From Anaspis maculata (Eukaryota > Arthropoda > Insecta > Coleoptera > Scraptiidae), in contig OX421967.1 of NCBI GenBank assembly GCA_949128115.1, positions 7,802,070-7,866,069 of the forward strand: a stretch of DNA of 64,000 bases, in the 5' to 3' direction. Below the pieces are notes generated by a model. It was given only the letters and a program-made list of their open reading frames with translations, was not told the origin of the DNA and did not search any database. Positions 22,791-33,960 of the stretch are shown here, piece by piece. Numbering within the stretch: the stretch's first letter is position 1; each line of letters starts with the position of its first letter. A program made the translations under genes and the position numbers.

Positions 22791-23945
22791 ACCCACAATT
22801 TGTCGTTCATAAAATCTTCAACTTGAACGAAAAACGGCGTCTTTTATAATCCCCATTTTAAACTAACAATATTCAGCAGATAAGAGGTTGCAGGTGAGTT
22901 AACTACCTACTCATGCATGGGGAGATGGAGTATTTCTCGTACTAGTACGAAGTGTTTCAAGTGAAGAATCTCAAGGACTGATGATTCTGAGCGATGAATA
23001 TGTATCCGGGTCTGAGGAATCGAAACTTTTTATTAGCGCTCGCTTCTCCTCCCACCCCCACATAAAACCGGAAGTGGCTCGCTGCGATCGTACCGCGACA
23101 CGCGAAACAAATAATGCGAAACGACGTTCCCGTTAAAAGTTAAACGATAAAAGTTTAAAGGAGCTTATTGCCTCGTGTTTATGCGGTTTTTCGTCGCGCG
23201 CTCCCCATACAGGGTGTCTGGTCGAAAACGTATCCAATTAGCGTATAAATTAGAGTAGAGAAGAGCCCCCGGTGGAAAAAAAATTAATTAATTAAACCAG
23301 CCCGCCCATAAATCACGCCGCTAAATGAATTATTAGCTCCAGGTCTAACCTATACATGCCTAAACTTGCCCGAAAAATCCGTGATCACGAATAGTTATAT
23401 TCCAGTAAAACAGAACAATGGGATGATGAAATCACATTACTTGTCCTAATTAATAAATCTCGCTCATATAAAATTCATGAATATGGGATGGGTAATGGGC
23501 GTTCATGTTCTGGTTTTTTATATTCCTGATGGGTGACTGGGTGATACAAAAAAAAAAAACTATAACTGAACAGAAGAAAAATTTGTCACGAATTCCCGGG
23601 GGTGACGTGAACGCGCACGGATTGGGGTGACGCGGGAAGGGGCCCCACCTGTGGGCACAGCGGGACACCTCACCCTCAGGTGTGCAGAATCAGCGATCAG
23701 GTAATAGAAAACATGCGACCATTACTAAAACTAACACCAGCGATTCCAATCTGGGAAAATTTATTTTTTTCGGGGCTCACAGGGTGCATAATTTTATCGA
23801 GACACTCCACCACAAATCGCTTGAGGAACGAAGCTAGATGAAAGATGAAACTGGTCAAGTTTTGCGAAAAAAAGTCCTTCATACTTCAGATAACAGAAAA
23901 AGAGTACTTAAAACTTCAACGTTAAAACGCTCGCCAAGAGGAGTA
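22791..23945. other. Unassigned stretch with GC-rich island
   Basis: No gene is recognised. The segment 22985-23240 is GC-rich, repeat-poor and contains TTTATGCGG, AAACGATAAAAGTTTAAA and TTAATTAATTAAA-like motifs. It resembles unique non-coding DNA rather than transposon sequence. A 72-codon minus frame at 23450-23668 has no recognised domain. Confidence 0.35.
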
Positions 23946-23989
23946 TCATTCTACGAAGGCGCAGAGCGGACATGGAAGATATTTATTCG

Positions 23990-24362
23990 TAATTGCGACT
24001 TTTTTCTGTCAATTGCCACTTGAATCTGGCAATTGCGATTTTTTTCTGTCAATTGTCACTTTATTCTGGCAATTGCGACTTTTTTCTGTCAATTGCGACT
24101 TTTTTCTGTCAATTGCCACTTTATTCAGGCAATTGCGACTCTTTTCTGTCAATTGACACTTTATTCTGGCAATTGCGACTTTTTTCTGTCAATTGCCACT
24201 TTATTCTGGCAATTGCGACTTTTTTCTGTTAATTGCTACTTTATTCTGGGAATTGCGACTTTTTTCTGTCAATTGCCACTTTATTCTGGCAATTGCGACC
24301 TTTTTCTGTCAATTGCCACTTTATTCTGGCAATTGCGACTTTTTTCTGTCAATTGCGACTTT
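23990..24362 (+). repeat. 40-bp tandem array, left arm of element D
   Basis: About nine 40-bp units, each two 20-bp halves: AATTGCGACTTTTTTCTGTC and AATTGCCACTTTATTCTGGC. Variation is limited to single bases, so the array is young or homogenised. The mirror array is at 25265-25745. Confidence 0.95.
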
Positions 24363-25264
24363 CTAGCACATTTCGATAGAGAATGATGTTCATACGACCG
24401 GTTTGTCCGTCTGTCTGTCCGTCCGTTATTTGTCTGTTCGTCCGTCTGTCTGTCTGTCCGTGTGAAAGTTGAGAAGTTGTACTCCTTCTCGGGAAATGAA
24501 ACTGGAGCCTTGAAACTTTTTCTGGATAATAGGTTAGGCTCTCAAGGGTGGCCTATGGGCAGACTGTATTTCATGGTGGCGCTGCCATCTTGGTAGCCAT
24601 ATTGAAATTTCTCATCAGTGGAACGGAACCTCGAACGGAACTTACTCTGATCTCGTATGAACATTCCTACTTTCAAGCTCAGTTTCATGATTACGCCGTC
24701 ATCTTGGTAACCATATCAAAATCTCTTATTAGTGGAACGATTTTCCTGAAACTTGGAACTTATCCTTGGTTCATATGATCACTCTTATTTTCAAGCTGAG
24801 TTTCATGATCTGCTAGAGCGAATTCAGAGCGAATGAATCTGAAGCGGATTCATATGAGACAAGAGTACCTACGTTTCATGTTTCATGACAATCGTTCCAA
24901 TAATAAGAAATTTCGATGTGGCGGCCAAGATGGCGGCGTAATCATGAAACTGAGCTTGGAATGAAGAATGATCATACAAGATCAGAGTAAGTTCCGTTCG
25001 AGGTTCCGTTCCACTGATGAGAAATTCCAATATGGCTACCAAGATGGCAGCGCCACCATGGAATACAGTCTGCCCATAGGCCACCCTTGAGGGCCTAAGT
25101 TATTAATCGGAAAAAGTTCAAAGGCTCTTGCTTCATTTACCGAGAAGGAGTACAACTTCTCAACTTTCACACGGATAGACAGACAGACGGACGAACAGAC
25201 AAATAACGGACGGACAGACACAGACTGAGAAACCGGCCATATAAACATCATTTCCTATCGAAAT

Positions 25265-25745
25265 GTGCTAAAAAGTCGCAATTGACAAAAAAAAGTCGCA
25301 ATTGCCAGAATAAAGTGTCAATTGACAGAGAAAAGTCGCAATTGCCAGAATAAAGTGTCAATTGACAGAAAAAAGTCGCAATTGCCAGAATAAAGTGGGA
25401 ATTGACAGAAAAAAGTCGCAATTGCCAGAATAAAGTGTCAATTGACAGAAAAAAAGTCGCAATTGCCAGAATAAAGTGGCAATTGACAGAAAAAAGTCGC
25501 AATTGCCAGAATCAAGTGTCAGTGAACAGAAAAAAGTCGCAATTGCCAGATTAAAGTGGCAACTGACAGAAAAAAGTCGCAATTGCCAGAATAAAGTGTC
25601 AATTGACAGAAAAAAAGTCGCAATTGCCAGAATGAAGTGGCAATTGACAGAAAAAAGTTGCAATTGCCAGAATAAAGTGGCAATTGACAAAAAAAAGTCG
25701 CAATATCCAGATTAAAGTGGCAATTGACAGAAAAAAGTCGCAATT
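25265..25745 (-). repeat. 40-bp tandem array, right arm of element D
   Basis: The complement of the left-arm array, about twelve units long with occasional one-base insertions in the A run. Unit number differs from the left arm, as expected for slippage or unequal exchange after the palindrome formed. Confidence 0.95.
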
Positions 25746-25790
25746 ACAAATAAATATCTTCCATGTCCGCTCTGCGCCTTCGTATCATTC

Positions 25791-27479
25791 GTTTAATTGA
25801 AGACAACATCACTGATCCTGTCGACCCATATATTATAGGCATACTATTACAGCTTTTGAGATGCGTCACAATATTTGAGTCTTCCAGCATCTTCTAGAGC
25901 TGGAACTTCTAGTCTGGAACTAGGCGAATCTCAATCAATCCAGCCCTGTACCTCAAACGGCCTTCTAAGATGCCCGAACACCATCATCCCCCCCTCAGCC
26001 GGCATTCATATACGCTCCTGCATAAACAATGGCCGGCAGGGCAATAATTTACAATCTATTGTTAGGAGGATATGGCGAACAAGGCGTGAACAGTCTTACC
26101 AACTTTGTGACTGGAGATTAACAGCGAGTAATCTTTGGCCAACTTTACATGCATAAATATCCCCGAGCACCAAACACCAACCTCTCCTTGATGATAATAC
26201 GGTGGCGCGGTGGTGGTGGTGGTATACATGGCAGGGCCAGGCAGGAAGCGTCTTATAAGAGAGCGAAGGACAGGACGAGGAGTCCCGGCAAGAAACCCAT
26301 ATCTTTGATATTGTTGGTTTAATCACCGCACCGGAGATACCGGACTTTGCCTTTATTTCCATGGAATAAGGAGCACCAGGACTTTGAATATCACCCCCTC
26401 ATTCTCGCCACCTATATACACACACACCCACACACAGAGCCTGCTTTATTACCCTGGCTCTTGTTTTACGTCGTATATTTCGTAGTTGGCGGTGCATAAT
26501 GGGGCTCAGAACAATTGATATCGTTGTGGTGTATACAGCGATGCAAGAAGCGTGTCCAGAACCCCCTCGAGAAACACCCAAGAAATCAAACTTTTTATTA
26601 GCCTTCTTCCTTGCAAAATTAGGAATGGGAGACAATGAAAGCTGTGGAGGAAAATCAAGGGGTCTAGTGCTAAAGGACTAATGAAGCATATTTCTTGCTG
26701 GAACATCACGAAAAAATCGGTTGTGTCATTCCAAAATTATCCCGACTAGTATCCAGGGACCTATGGAAATTTTTGTTCGAAACGCCCCTTCGATAGGGAG
26801 TTGGAATTAAAAGGAAATATTGAAAATAGTTTGCAGGAAATTGTGAATTTTGCCAAGAAAATTTCAATTTTACGGGAAAACCTGAAATTTTTTCCCAAAT
26901 CAATAGTGAAAATATCGTCAATTAAGATCAAGGACGGAATTGAATTCAATTAATTGTTGAAATTACTGCACAATCGCTAACACTGGAGGCAGTAATCATT
27001 CAAATCTCCAAGCGATGAAAATGGGAACATCTTTTCAATCATAACAATAGTAAATTGTCGAAAGTTGATTGCGACAATCGCTTGAATCGTTGTACGATTT
27101 ACAGAAAAGCCAATATTCAGTCACGTTCGCTTCGTTATCGTCCAAAACGCTTCTCAACAGGCAAAATTACACCACAGTCTCTTTTACTACTGGACAACTG
27201 AAGACATGAGAATGAGAAGTCGGTAAATACCAAAAAAATAAGGGGGAGGGGGAATCTCAGGAATTGATGCGATCATGTTTAAATGAAATTTAAAAGTTCT
27301 TCTCGCATTCGGAGGAAGAATGATAAATTCGGCTAGGATGTGATTCTCTTTATCATTTCTCACGAGTTTCGTGCATAATCTACCTATCTGTAATGACCTG
27401 TGAGGAAGCTCAAATTCCTCTTTTGAGAAAAAATAATAGATAAAGCACAAAAGTCCGACGGCTCAAGGCCCCTCAAAAC
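25791..27479. other. Unassigned stretch
   Basis: No gene is recognised. It has a GGTGGTGGTGG run near 26205-26222 and a CACACACACCCACACACA microsatellite near 26418-26437. AT-rich sequence with AAAATTTC-type local symmetry lies near 26820-26900. Open frames up to 93 codons (25875-26156) carry no recognisable domain. Confidence 0.4.
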
Positions 27480-27781
27480 TTCAAATGCTCCAAATTCACT
27501 TTTCACCTAATAATATACCCTTTCGGCATCGTCAGGGTTCTGTAATTAGTTGTATGAAATGAATTGATATAGAATTTGATGAAAGCTCACTGTATAATAT
27601 TTAAAATATTTTCTTTTTTGAAGAAATTTGTGGAAGTTTTGACATTCGTCAAAAATTGATTTAATTGACATAAGTAATAATTAATTTAATTGACATGAAA
27701 AACAGATGGTTCAAGATAACATGATAACAGTTTATTATAAATTTAAATTTTGAGAATAGAAGATTTGAAGAAGGTTGATTA

Positions 27782-29620
27782 TTATTGATTAAGGTAGATG
27801 TACTCAGCATCTAGTAAAATTTTAATTGTTTTGGCTCGTTCTAAATCTTCAGTTTGCTCATTTAGGTATTGGTAATTTCGATAATGTTTTAATTTTAAAA
27901 TTTCTAGTGATTCAAAAAGTATTCTTTGGTTATAATTTGTTGTTTGGTGTGAAAATTTAACATCTGTATTTGGATCAGATTTAAGTTTCGCTAAAATAAT
28001 ATGATTTCCAAAATGTGATTTACTACCAATGAGACCAATTGATTTAGATTTGATTATATTTCTGTTATGTTCTTCTATTCGTGTGGAAAATTTTCTACCT
28101 GTATGACCTATATACTTTGCATGGCATGTCTGACAATTCAATTCATAAACACCAGATCTATCTTCAATTGGTAAAAAATCTTTTGGTTTACTTAAAATTT
28201 GTTTTAAATTTGAATTGGTTTTGGAAAAAATTGAAATATGTGGGTTGCTTTTTTGAAATATATTTGCTATTTTGTAACATCCAAGAAATGTTAAGCATTT
28301 GTATATTTTATTTGGTTTTATTTTAATTTGTTTACTTGCGTGTTTTGAAAGGAATTTGTTGAAGATTTTATCCATAAAATATTTGGTATAACCATTATCC
28401 AGGCCTATTTGTTTTATTCTTTTATATTCTTCTTCGAAATTATTTTTTGAAAGGGATATTGTGAAAAGTCTATTAAAATAAGTGTTGAAAGCTGCCGTTT
28501 TTGATGAATTTGGACTGAAAGAAGTTGATGGGATTATAAGATTTGTAGTTGTCTTTCTTCTATAGATGTTGAATTCAAGTTTTTCTTTGGTCCTTGTTAT
28601 GTTAAGATCTAAGTACGGTTAAATTTTGTCTACTTCTTTTTCAGATGTGAATTTTATATTTGGATGGATATTGTTAATGTAAGTTGAGAAGTTTTCTAAA
28701 TTTGTTTGATCGCCAGAAAATATTATGAAATTGTCATCAACATATCTTGAGTAGAAGGTTATGTATTTTTTATATGAATTAATGTTGTTCATGACGTGGT
28801 TTGTTTCTAAATCATTCATAAATATTTCGACTAATGATGGAGATAAATTTGATCCCATAGAAAGTCCTGTTTCTTGTATATATAATTTGACATTGAATTA
28901 AAAATAGTTTTGATCCAGAGAAAGTCCTAAAAGTGTACATAAATCTAAGATTTGGTGAGTAGTTGGTATTTCATTTTTGAATAATATTTCTCTGAATATT
29001 TTGATGCAATCTTGACTGGAAATAGATGAAAATAAATTTGTTACATCAAAAGTGATTAAAAATGAGTTGTTATTCAATTTAATGTTTTTTAGTCTGCTTA
29101 TTGAGTCTTGAGAATTTTTGATAGAGTATTCACCTTGAAAATTTGTAATTTAGTGAAATATTCTATGTAATTCTAGTGAAAGTATAGAACATGGTGAATT
29201 GATGTAAGAAAGTAACGGTCGAATGAGTATATTTGGTTTATGCACTTTAGGAAGTCCATATAATCTTGGTATGTACTGATTTTGTGGGAGTATATTAGTT
29301 GTTTCTATGTTGAAAAAATCTAAAGTGTCTTCACACATTTTTTGTTTGAAATGTCTGATGAATGTGTTGAGTGGATTTGTTTTTATTATTTTGAAGTCTC
29401 CTCCAGATAAAAATTGTTCGACTTTTTGTATGTAGTCTTTTTTGTTTGAAATTACAATGCTCTGACCTTTATCTGATTTCGTAATAATTAAGCTGTTGTT
29501 TTTCATTGTATTTTTTAAGGATTTTAAACTATTTTCCGTTTTGGTAGTTTGGTTTGTGTTTTTGAATCTGTAATAATTGATCAAAGAGTCATGTAGGTGT
29601 ACGTGTAATTTAGACGTCAA
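27782..29620 (-). pseudogene. Penelope-like RT/GIY-YIG frame with three TAA codons
   Basis: A single 613-codon frame interrupted only by TAA at 29150-29152, 28898-28900 and 28619-28621. In order: KSDKGQSIVI and RLYGLPKVH (RT, about 29245-29500), FDVTNLFSSI, LGLSLDQNYF, GLSMGSNLSP (about 28850), the RT active site RYVDDNF (near 28740), PYLDLNI after the third stop, then GVYELNCQTC and YIGHTGRK (GIY-YIG nuclease, about 28070-28160) and the C-terminal IYLNQ before the final stop. RT copies the element RNA and the nuclease nicks the target. Catalytic residues are still in place, so decay is recent or the stops are sequencing or assembly errors. It overlaps the upstream N-terminal frame by 11 bp. 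Confidence 0.85.
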
Positions 29621-30299
29621 CAGGTCTTTTATTGGTGATAATTGTTGGAGTTGTCTTCATAACGTTTTCGATGTCTACAGTTGGAGTTTCAAGTTGTTTT
29701 ATTATGATGTTTCGTTTATTGGGGTGCATGTTGTATTTGAAGCCTAGTTCGAGAAGGTCTTGTTCATTTTTTGTGATGGTGGTATTTGATAGATTGTGAA
29801 CTCGTTGGTGAAAAGTGTAGTTTGAAACTTTGTTTCTGGTGTAGCGGCGGTTTGGTCGAGAGTTTGGTGTGTTTTCGGCGGATTGTTTGTATTTCAGTGC
29901 TTCAAGTTTCTTTGTTATCTTATGGAATTTGATGTCTCCGATGGTTTTTACTTCTTCTAGTATATGGTTTTGTATATGGTCAAATTCGATATTATGTAAC
30001 GTAGATGTTAGTTTGAAAAATAAAATTTGGAGTTTGAGGTTGATGGTACTTATTTTACTGTAGTGTTTCTTGATTTCTGTTTTGATCCATATTGTTCTTG
30101 CTATGTGGGCTGCTTTTTTGGCTGAGAGTAAATTTCCAGAGATTTTGACGTTGACATAAATCGGAGTTGATTGATGTTTGAGGCATTCAGTGTTGAACAG
30201 GATGTTGAGTTTGCTTATTTTTCTCTTCATGTGGAGTTTCTTGAAGGTCTGGATCAGTTGTGCTTCGCTATTGTCTTGTATGAATAAGTGAAAATCCAT
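29610..30299 (-). CDS. Penelope-like element N-terminal frame, 229 aa
   Basis: An open 229-codon frame immediately upstream of the RT frame, in a different phase (one-base offset, 11-bp overlap). It is lysine- and asparagine-rich and lacks a recognisable domain, as is usual for the poorly conserved N-terminal part of Penelope-like proteins. In most family members this region is fused to RT, so the phase change is either a one-base mutation or a genuine frameshift site. Function is unknown. Confidence 0.55.
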   Translation of the reverse strand: MDFHLFIQDNSEAQLIQTFKKLHMKRKISKLNILFNTECLKHQSTPIYVNVKISGNLLSAKKAAHIARTIWIKTEIKKHYSKISTINLKLQILFFKLTSTLHNIEFDHIQNHILEEVKTIGDIKFHKITKKLEALKYKQSAENTPNSRPNRRYTRNKVSNYTFHQRVHNLSNTTITKNEQDLLELGFKYNMHPNKRNIIIKQLETPTVDIENVMKTTPTIITNKRPVDV

Positions 30300-30412
30300 T
30301 GGTCTTGTAGTGGTGTTGTATGTAGTTTATATGTCTATAAACTATGTATATATAGTATATAGTAGTCTAGTGATTCAAAAGTATTCTTTGGTTATATTTT
30401 GTTGTTTAGTGT

Positions 30413-30900
30413 TTATATATATAATAATATAAACTCCTGCATTGTCTAAATAATTTGTGATGATTTTTCTTGTTACATTAGTTTGTATTTCGTTGTTCTC
30501 CATTCATGTTGTGTCATTTTATCACTGTCAATTTTTTGTTGTGAGGTGTTTTGAGGAAAGAAACAAATTCATTCAAAAACTTTGCCATTGATTTCCAATA
30601 AACATTCATTTTGCTTGCATTTTATTTGCGTTTGATTCAAGAATCAAACCTCATCCCCCACGACACATTCTCATCTCGAGTAAGAACTCAACACAACGTA
30701 GGTAAAATGTAACCGACGTGGGGAAGGGAAGGAACAACGACGATCTCAGCCAAACATCGAAAAGGGGTTACACTACAGAAGTGGTGCCGTGACCAGGATA
30801 CACTACATAAGGGCAAACTAGGAGACATTTTGGAAAAACAAAAGAACTGGGATGCTGTAGGGGAAAAGAATTTGAGAATATCAAAGTGAGAAAAATACAC
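30413..30900. other. Unassigned stretch with BEL-like leader signature
   Basis: Near 30778-30800 the plus strand reads AGTGGTGCCGTGACCAGGAT, which resembles the conserved leader just after the 5' LTR in BEL/Pao elements. Upstream lies AATAAAC (about 30597). No LTR pair or gag follows, so this is at most a relic. The remainder is unassigned. Confidence 0.25.
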
Positions 30901-30901
30901 T

Positions 30902-31239
30902 ATTAAAGCTTTCGAGAGTTTTCCAAAATTCAACGAGACCCACTGGACAGATAAAGTCTATATATCTCAAGGCGTATACATGACAGTATCACCTTTCGAA
31001 TTGGCAACGTTGTAACGAAGCTATAATCTATACGTCAGCTGTCAAGTGCAGCTATCAACCGTTCTGGCAGTGCCAACTTGAGAACTGGAATGTAAACTTC
31101 ACAAGCTACGGAGCATTGAAGCTTTCGAGTGTTTTCCAAAATTCAACGAGACCTGCTGGACAAATAAAATCTATATATCTCAAGGCGTATACATGACAGT
31201 ATCACCTTTCAAATTGGCAACGTTGTAACAAAGCTATAT
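30902..31239 (+). repeat. Direct repeat pair, about 120 bp, 215 bp apart
   Basis: The block from GCTTTCGAGAGTTTTCCAAA through CTCAAGGCGTATACATGACA to GGCAACGTTGTAACGAAGCT at about 30907-31023 recurs at about 31122-31239 with very few changes. The spacer (31024-31121) is not repeated. This is a recent local duplication or two halves of a longer tandem unit. Confidence 0.85.
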
Positions 31240-33683
31240 TTTTTCATCAATGGCTTTACGATTCACATATATGCATATTATTAAAAGCCATAAATCTGAA
31301 CTTTTTGATATGAGCCGCGCTTCCGTTTCCCATATCCGCCTCTCTTCTTGTGCCGCCGCCGAACGTCACATGCAAATGTATCCGCAAAAGGCGACGACGG
31401 CACGGATCCAGTTGGCACTCGTACATATTTTTAATATCGAAATGGATATATTTTATGGCGCTTTTAATATTTTCCCGAACGCCTCATATAACGCGTCATC
31501 GTATCGTAATATACAACTCGTCGGGCGGTGTGGGGTGGCGGAGCTGGGGTGCTGGATGTATATCAAGCATGAAGAAATATATATATATATATGCATGATA
31601 TATGAGCATTTGGATGACAGTTTTGTTTCTAAACGTTCAACTCAATATAACTTCGTACCTAGACCTCTTCTTTTTATGGAGATACCAATAATAATATAAT
31701 TGCCAGCTATACAACAGCGATAAATTTGACGTGATATGATATGGCGTGATATCGCCGCGACATCGAACACACAAGAAATAAAAGAATCGTCGTTTCCGGT
31801 TTATGATTGTTAGTTATGATGATATTTATGGCGGCTGTGACAAGAATCGATTATGGCTTGTTTCTCGTCCTGCCGACTCCTCTCACTTCGTATACTCCTT
31901 GCAGGCATCATCATCAACTTTTGTTCTTTTTTCTTTTATACTCTTTTGGGCATGGGGCTTTCTGGTGTGGGGTTCCATAAAAGTTTCGACACGAGCGAAT
32001 TGTTGTTTTATTTATTGCGCAGTAATCTTTCGAAAATAACTTTGGGCCGTTAATAGTTTTACTTCTGTCGAGTTCTCACACAATCTACACATACAGTTCG
32101 GAAAGCGGAGACGATCCACCGCAAGAGCAAAACTGGAAAAGATTAAGATATATCCACTTTGCGGCTGTACTGTGACTGGGGAAGGAGACGCATCAGACAA
32201 GTTTTTATATGAGCGTGCACGCCACTTATCTTTTATGGATTGTTTGCCAAAGCTTCGCGTTTCAGTAATTTCAGAATTTTGTTTCAGAATACTTTTCACT
32301 TTCACGACCCCCACTAAGAGAGAGCATTCTGATCCTGCAGCATTTTTTTCACGTGATATCGCATATAGTTTCACCCTGGAATGCGCTCGTCAGTTTTTGA
32401 ATGTCATCTGTCAACAGTCAAACGGAAAGGTGACTGTCAAAAAATGACAGAAGCTATCTATACGTCACAGAACTCAACTAGTGCTGAGTCATTTTGGAGT
32501 GCTGATGCTCGCTCTGCCTGCATGTTGGCTCTGGAGCAAAGCACTTGGCAGGTGATTCTCTAAGGGTGATTCTTGAAGAAATCCTAAATACCTACCAAAA
32601 GACAAAGTATTGTAGTGCCACAACAGATTTTTTTAAGGTATTGGTGGTGACTGATGCGAGAAAATGCAAGCTCGCAAGCGGTTATCTGCGAATTTATTTG
32701 CATAAAGCAACTGGTTCCGGTGCTTATCTCCTTGGGTTTCGCATCGGAGCATAAATTCACACTCTGGTGAAGGGGCGGCGGGCGGAAGGGGGCAGGTTAG
32801 ACCTCGTCCTCGCGGACTCCTCGTTACCATCGCCTCTCTCCCAAGTGTCCCCTCTCTCCGTCTTTGGCTGTTCTGGTGTGTGCTACTGCTGCGGGAGAAA
32901 GGGTCATTGTAAACTGATGAGGGCGTAAATAACCACCCCCCACCTCTTTTTACTACCCCGTTCATCTTAACTAACCCTTTACGTCCTACTAAAGTCCTTT
33001 CATTATATCGAAGATGCCCGGCAAGAAGCGCTTGATTAAATTTAGTGGCTTGCCGTGAGAGAGGAACGCCACCACCGCCGCTGCCACACCGCCATCCACC
33101 CTCTCTTCACACCGCCGCCGCCGCCGCCTCACATCATAAGGTATAAATGAGTGCGGCGGCCGTGGTGGCGGTCGTACGGCAACGACGGAGATCATGCAGA
33201 TTGTTATTATATTGTAATTTTGTGTGTACAAACTGGGCGACGCTTCGGCTATAATGTAGCTACAAGAGAAGGGACGGCTTGCCTCGAAGATGTGGCATAA
33301 GAACAGGCTTGCTTACGAGACATTCTCTCATTTGACAATGTATCTTTTTATAGGGTCCAATAGACTTTCAACACACCTTCGCCTACCGCTAAGTCCAAAA
33401 TGAATAATCACTTTCGTTCTTCTTCTCTGATAGTGTTTCTCCTTCTAGTTTTCCCCAACTTTGGTGGTTTTGTATTTTCCAGTATTTTCTGAAAAGATTC
33501 CCACTCCAGCGCTCTGCTTTGGGATGTTTTTTTTCCAGTCAATGTGTATTGGGTACGTCTCTTGGTTTTTGGTACGCCATCAAGTCTTTCGATAACTCGA
33601 CCTGGAACCTAGTGAGAATTATCCATGGAAAACTTTCATTTAAACAGGGTCATGTGGAGTAGATGATTTCAATTTGATCCCAT
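31240..33683. other. Unassigned GC-rich stretch
   Basis: No gene is recognised. The segments 31270-31560 and 32750-33190 are GC-rich with few repeats, including a CCGCCG run near 33110-33126 and a TATATATATA run near 31578-31593. Frames of 149 codons (31250-31699) and 120 codons (32012-32374) have no recognisable domain and overlap others on both strands, as expected by chance in GC-rich DNA. A role as regulatory DNA is possible but only inferred. Confidence 0.35.
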
Positions 33684-33849
33684 GTGTTATTTAGTATTTT
33701 AGGTGAAGCCGTGCATGTAAAGACACATGTGTATACTATGAGATGTTTATTTAAACTGCTCATTACACTGAAGAGTCTCTTTTTATAGGGGACATGTAAT
33801 AAAAGGTAGATGTAAATTACACATACAGGGTTCGATATAAGATCCTACA
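33684..33849 (-). repeat. 3' LTR of the Ty3/Gypsy element (approximate)
   Basis: On the minus strand a polypurine tract AAAAAAGGGAGA (plus 33850-33861) is followed at once by TGTAGGATCTTATATCG, the expected TG start of an LTR. Within it are CTATAAAAAGAGAC (TATA box, about 33780-33793) and AAATAAAC (polyadenylation-like). The far end, near AACACA at about 33684, is less certain. The 5' LTR is not found, so neither the length nor the target duplication can be confirmed. Confidence 0.55.
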
Positions 33850-33960
33850 TCTCCCTTTTTTAATTAATTAGGTAACATGATTTTCAACAATGTTTTGAAA
33901 CTACTTATATGATATGTATAATTAACCAATTACACTTAAGATCAAAATAGCTATACATTT

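Larger units (their letters stand above)
23952..25784. mobile_element. Foldback-type element D with tandem-repeat arms
   Basis: A 1833-bp palindrome. Its ends are TACGAAGGCGCAGAGCGGAC and the exact complement, flanked by the 6-bp direct repeat TCATTC (23946-23951 and 25785-25790). A 7-bp ATCATTC repeat is also possible if the right boundary is moved by one base. Each arm carries a tandem array of a unit of about 40 bp (AATTGCGACTTTTTTCTGTC plus AATTGCCACTTTATTCTGGC), with about 9 units on the left and 12 on the right. Next come a TCTGTCCGTCCG-rich stretch and a CATCTTGG-containing inner segment. Arms made of short tandem repeats are the hallmark of Drosophila Foldback/Galileo-type elements. 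No transposase is present. Long frames in the arms are products of the repeat. Confidence 0.85.
27480..30412 (-). mobile_element. Penelope-like element, nearly full length
   Basis: The element runs on the minus strand from about 30412 down to about 27480. It holds an N-terminal frame, an RT/GIY-YIG frame, and a non-coding tail. The tail carries CTGACGA-TGCC-GAAA near 27535-27521, a hammerhead-core-like string lacking a stem II. Upstream of the coding region, 30367-30412 repeats 46 bp of the element's own 3' coding sequence (27904-27950) in the same orientation. That is what a tandem-copy or pseudo-LTR junction of a Penelope-like element would leave. Confidence 0.75.

Noticed and set aside
23990..24362. 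CRISPR-like regular array
   Set aside because: The repeat is contiguous with no unique spacers, is mirrored in an inverted arm, and the window is eukaryotic.
23993..25743. Several frames of 70-117 codons encoding repeats such as LFSVNCHFILAIATFFC
   Set aside because: They are translations of the 40-bp tandem arrays of element D in several phases on both strands, not genes.
31250..31699. 149-codon plus frame
   Set aside because: No domain, low complexity, and it crosses a TATATA microsatellite; likely chance.
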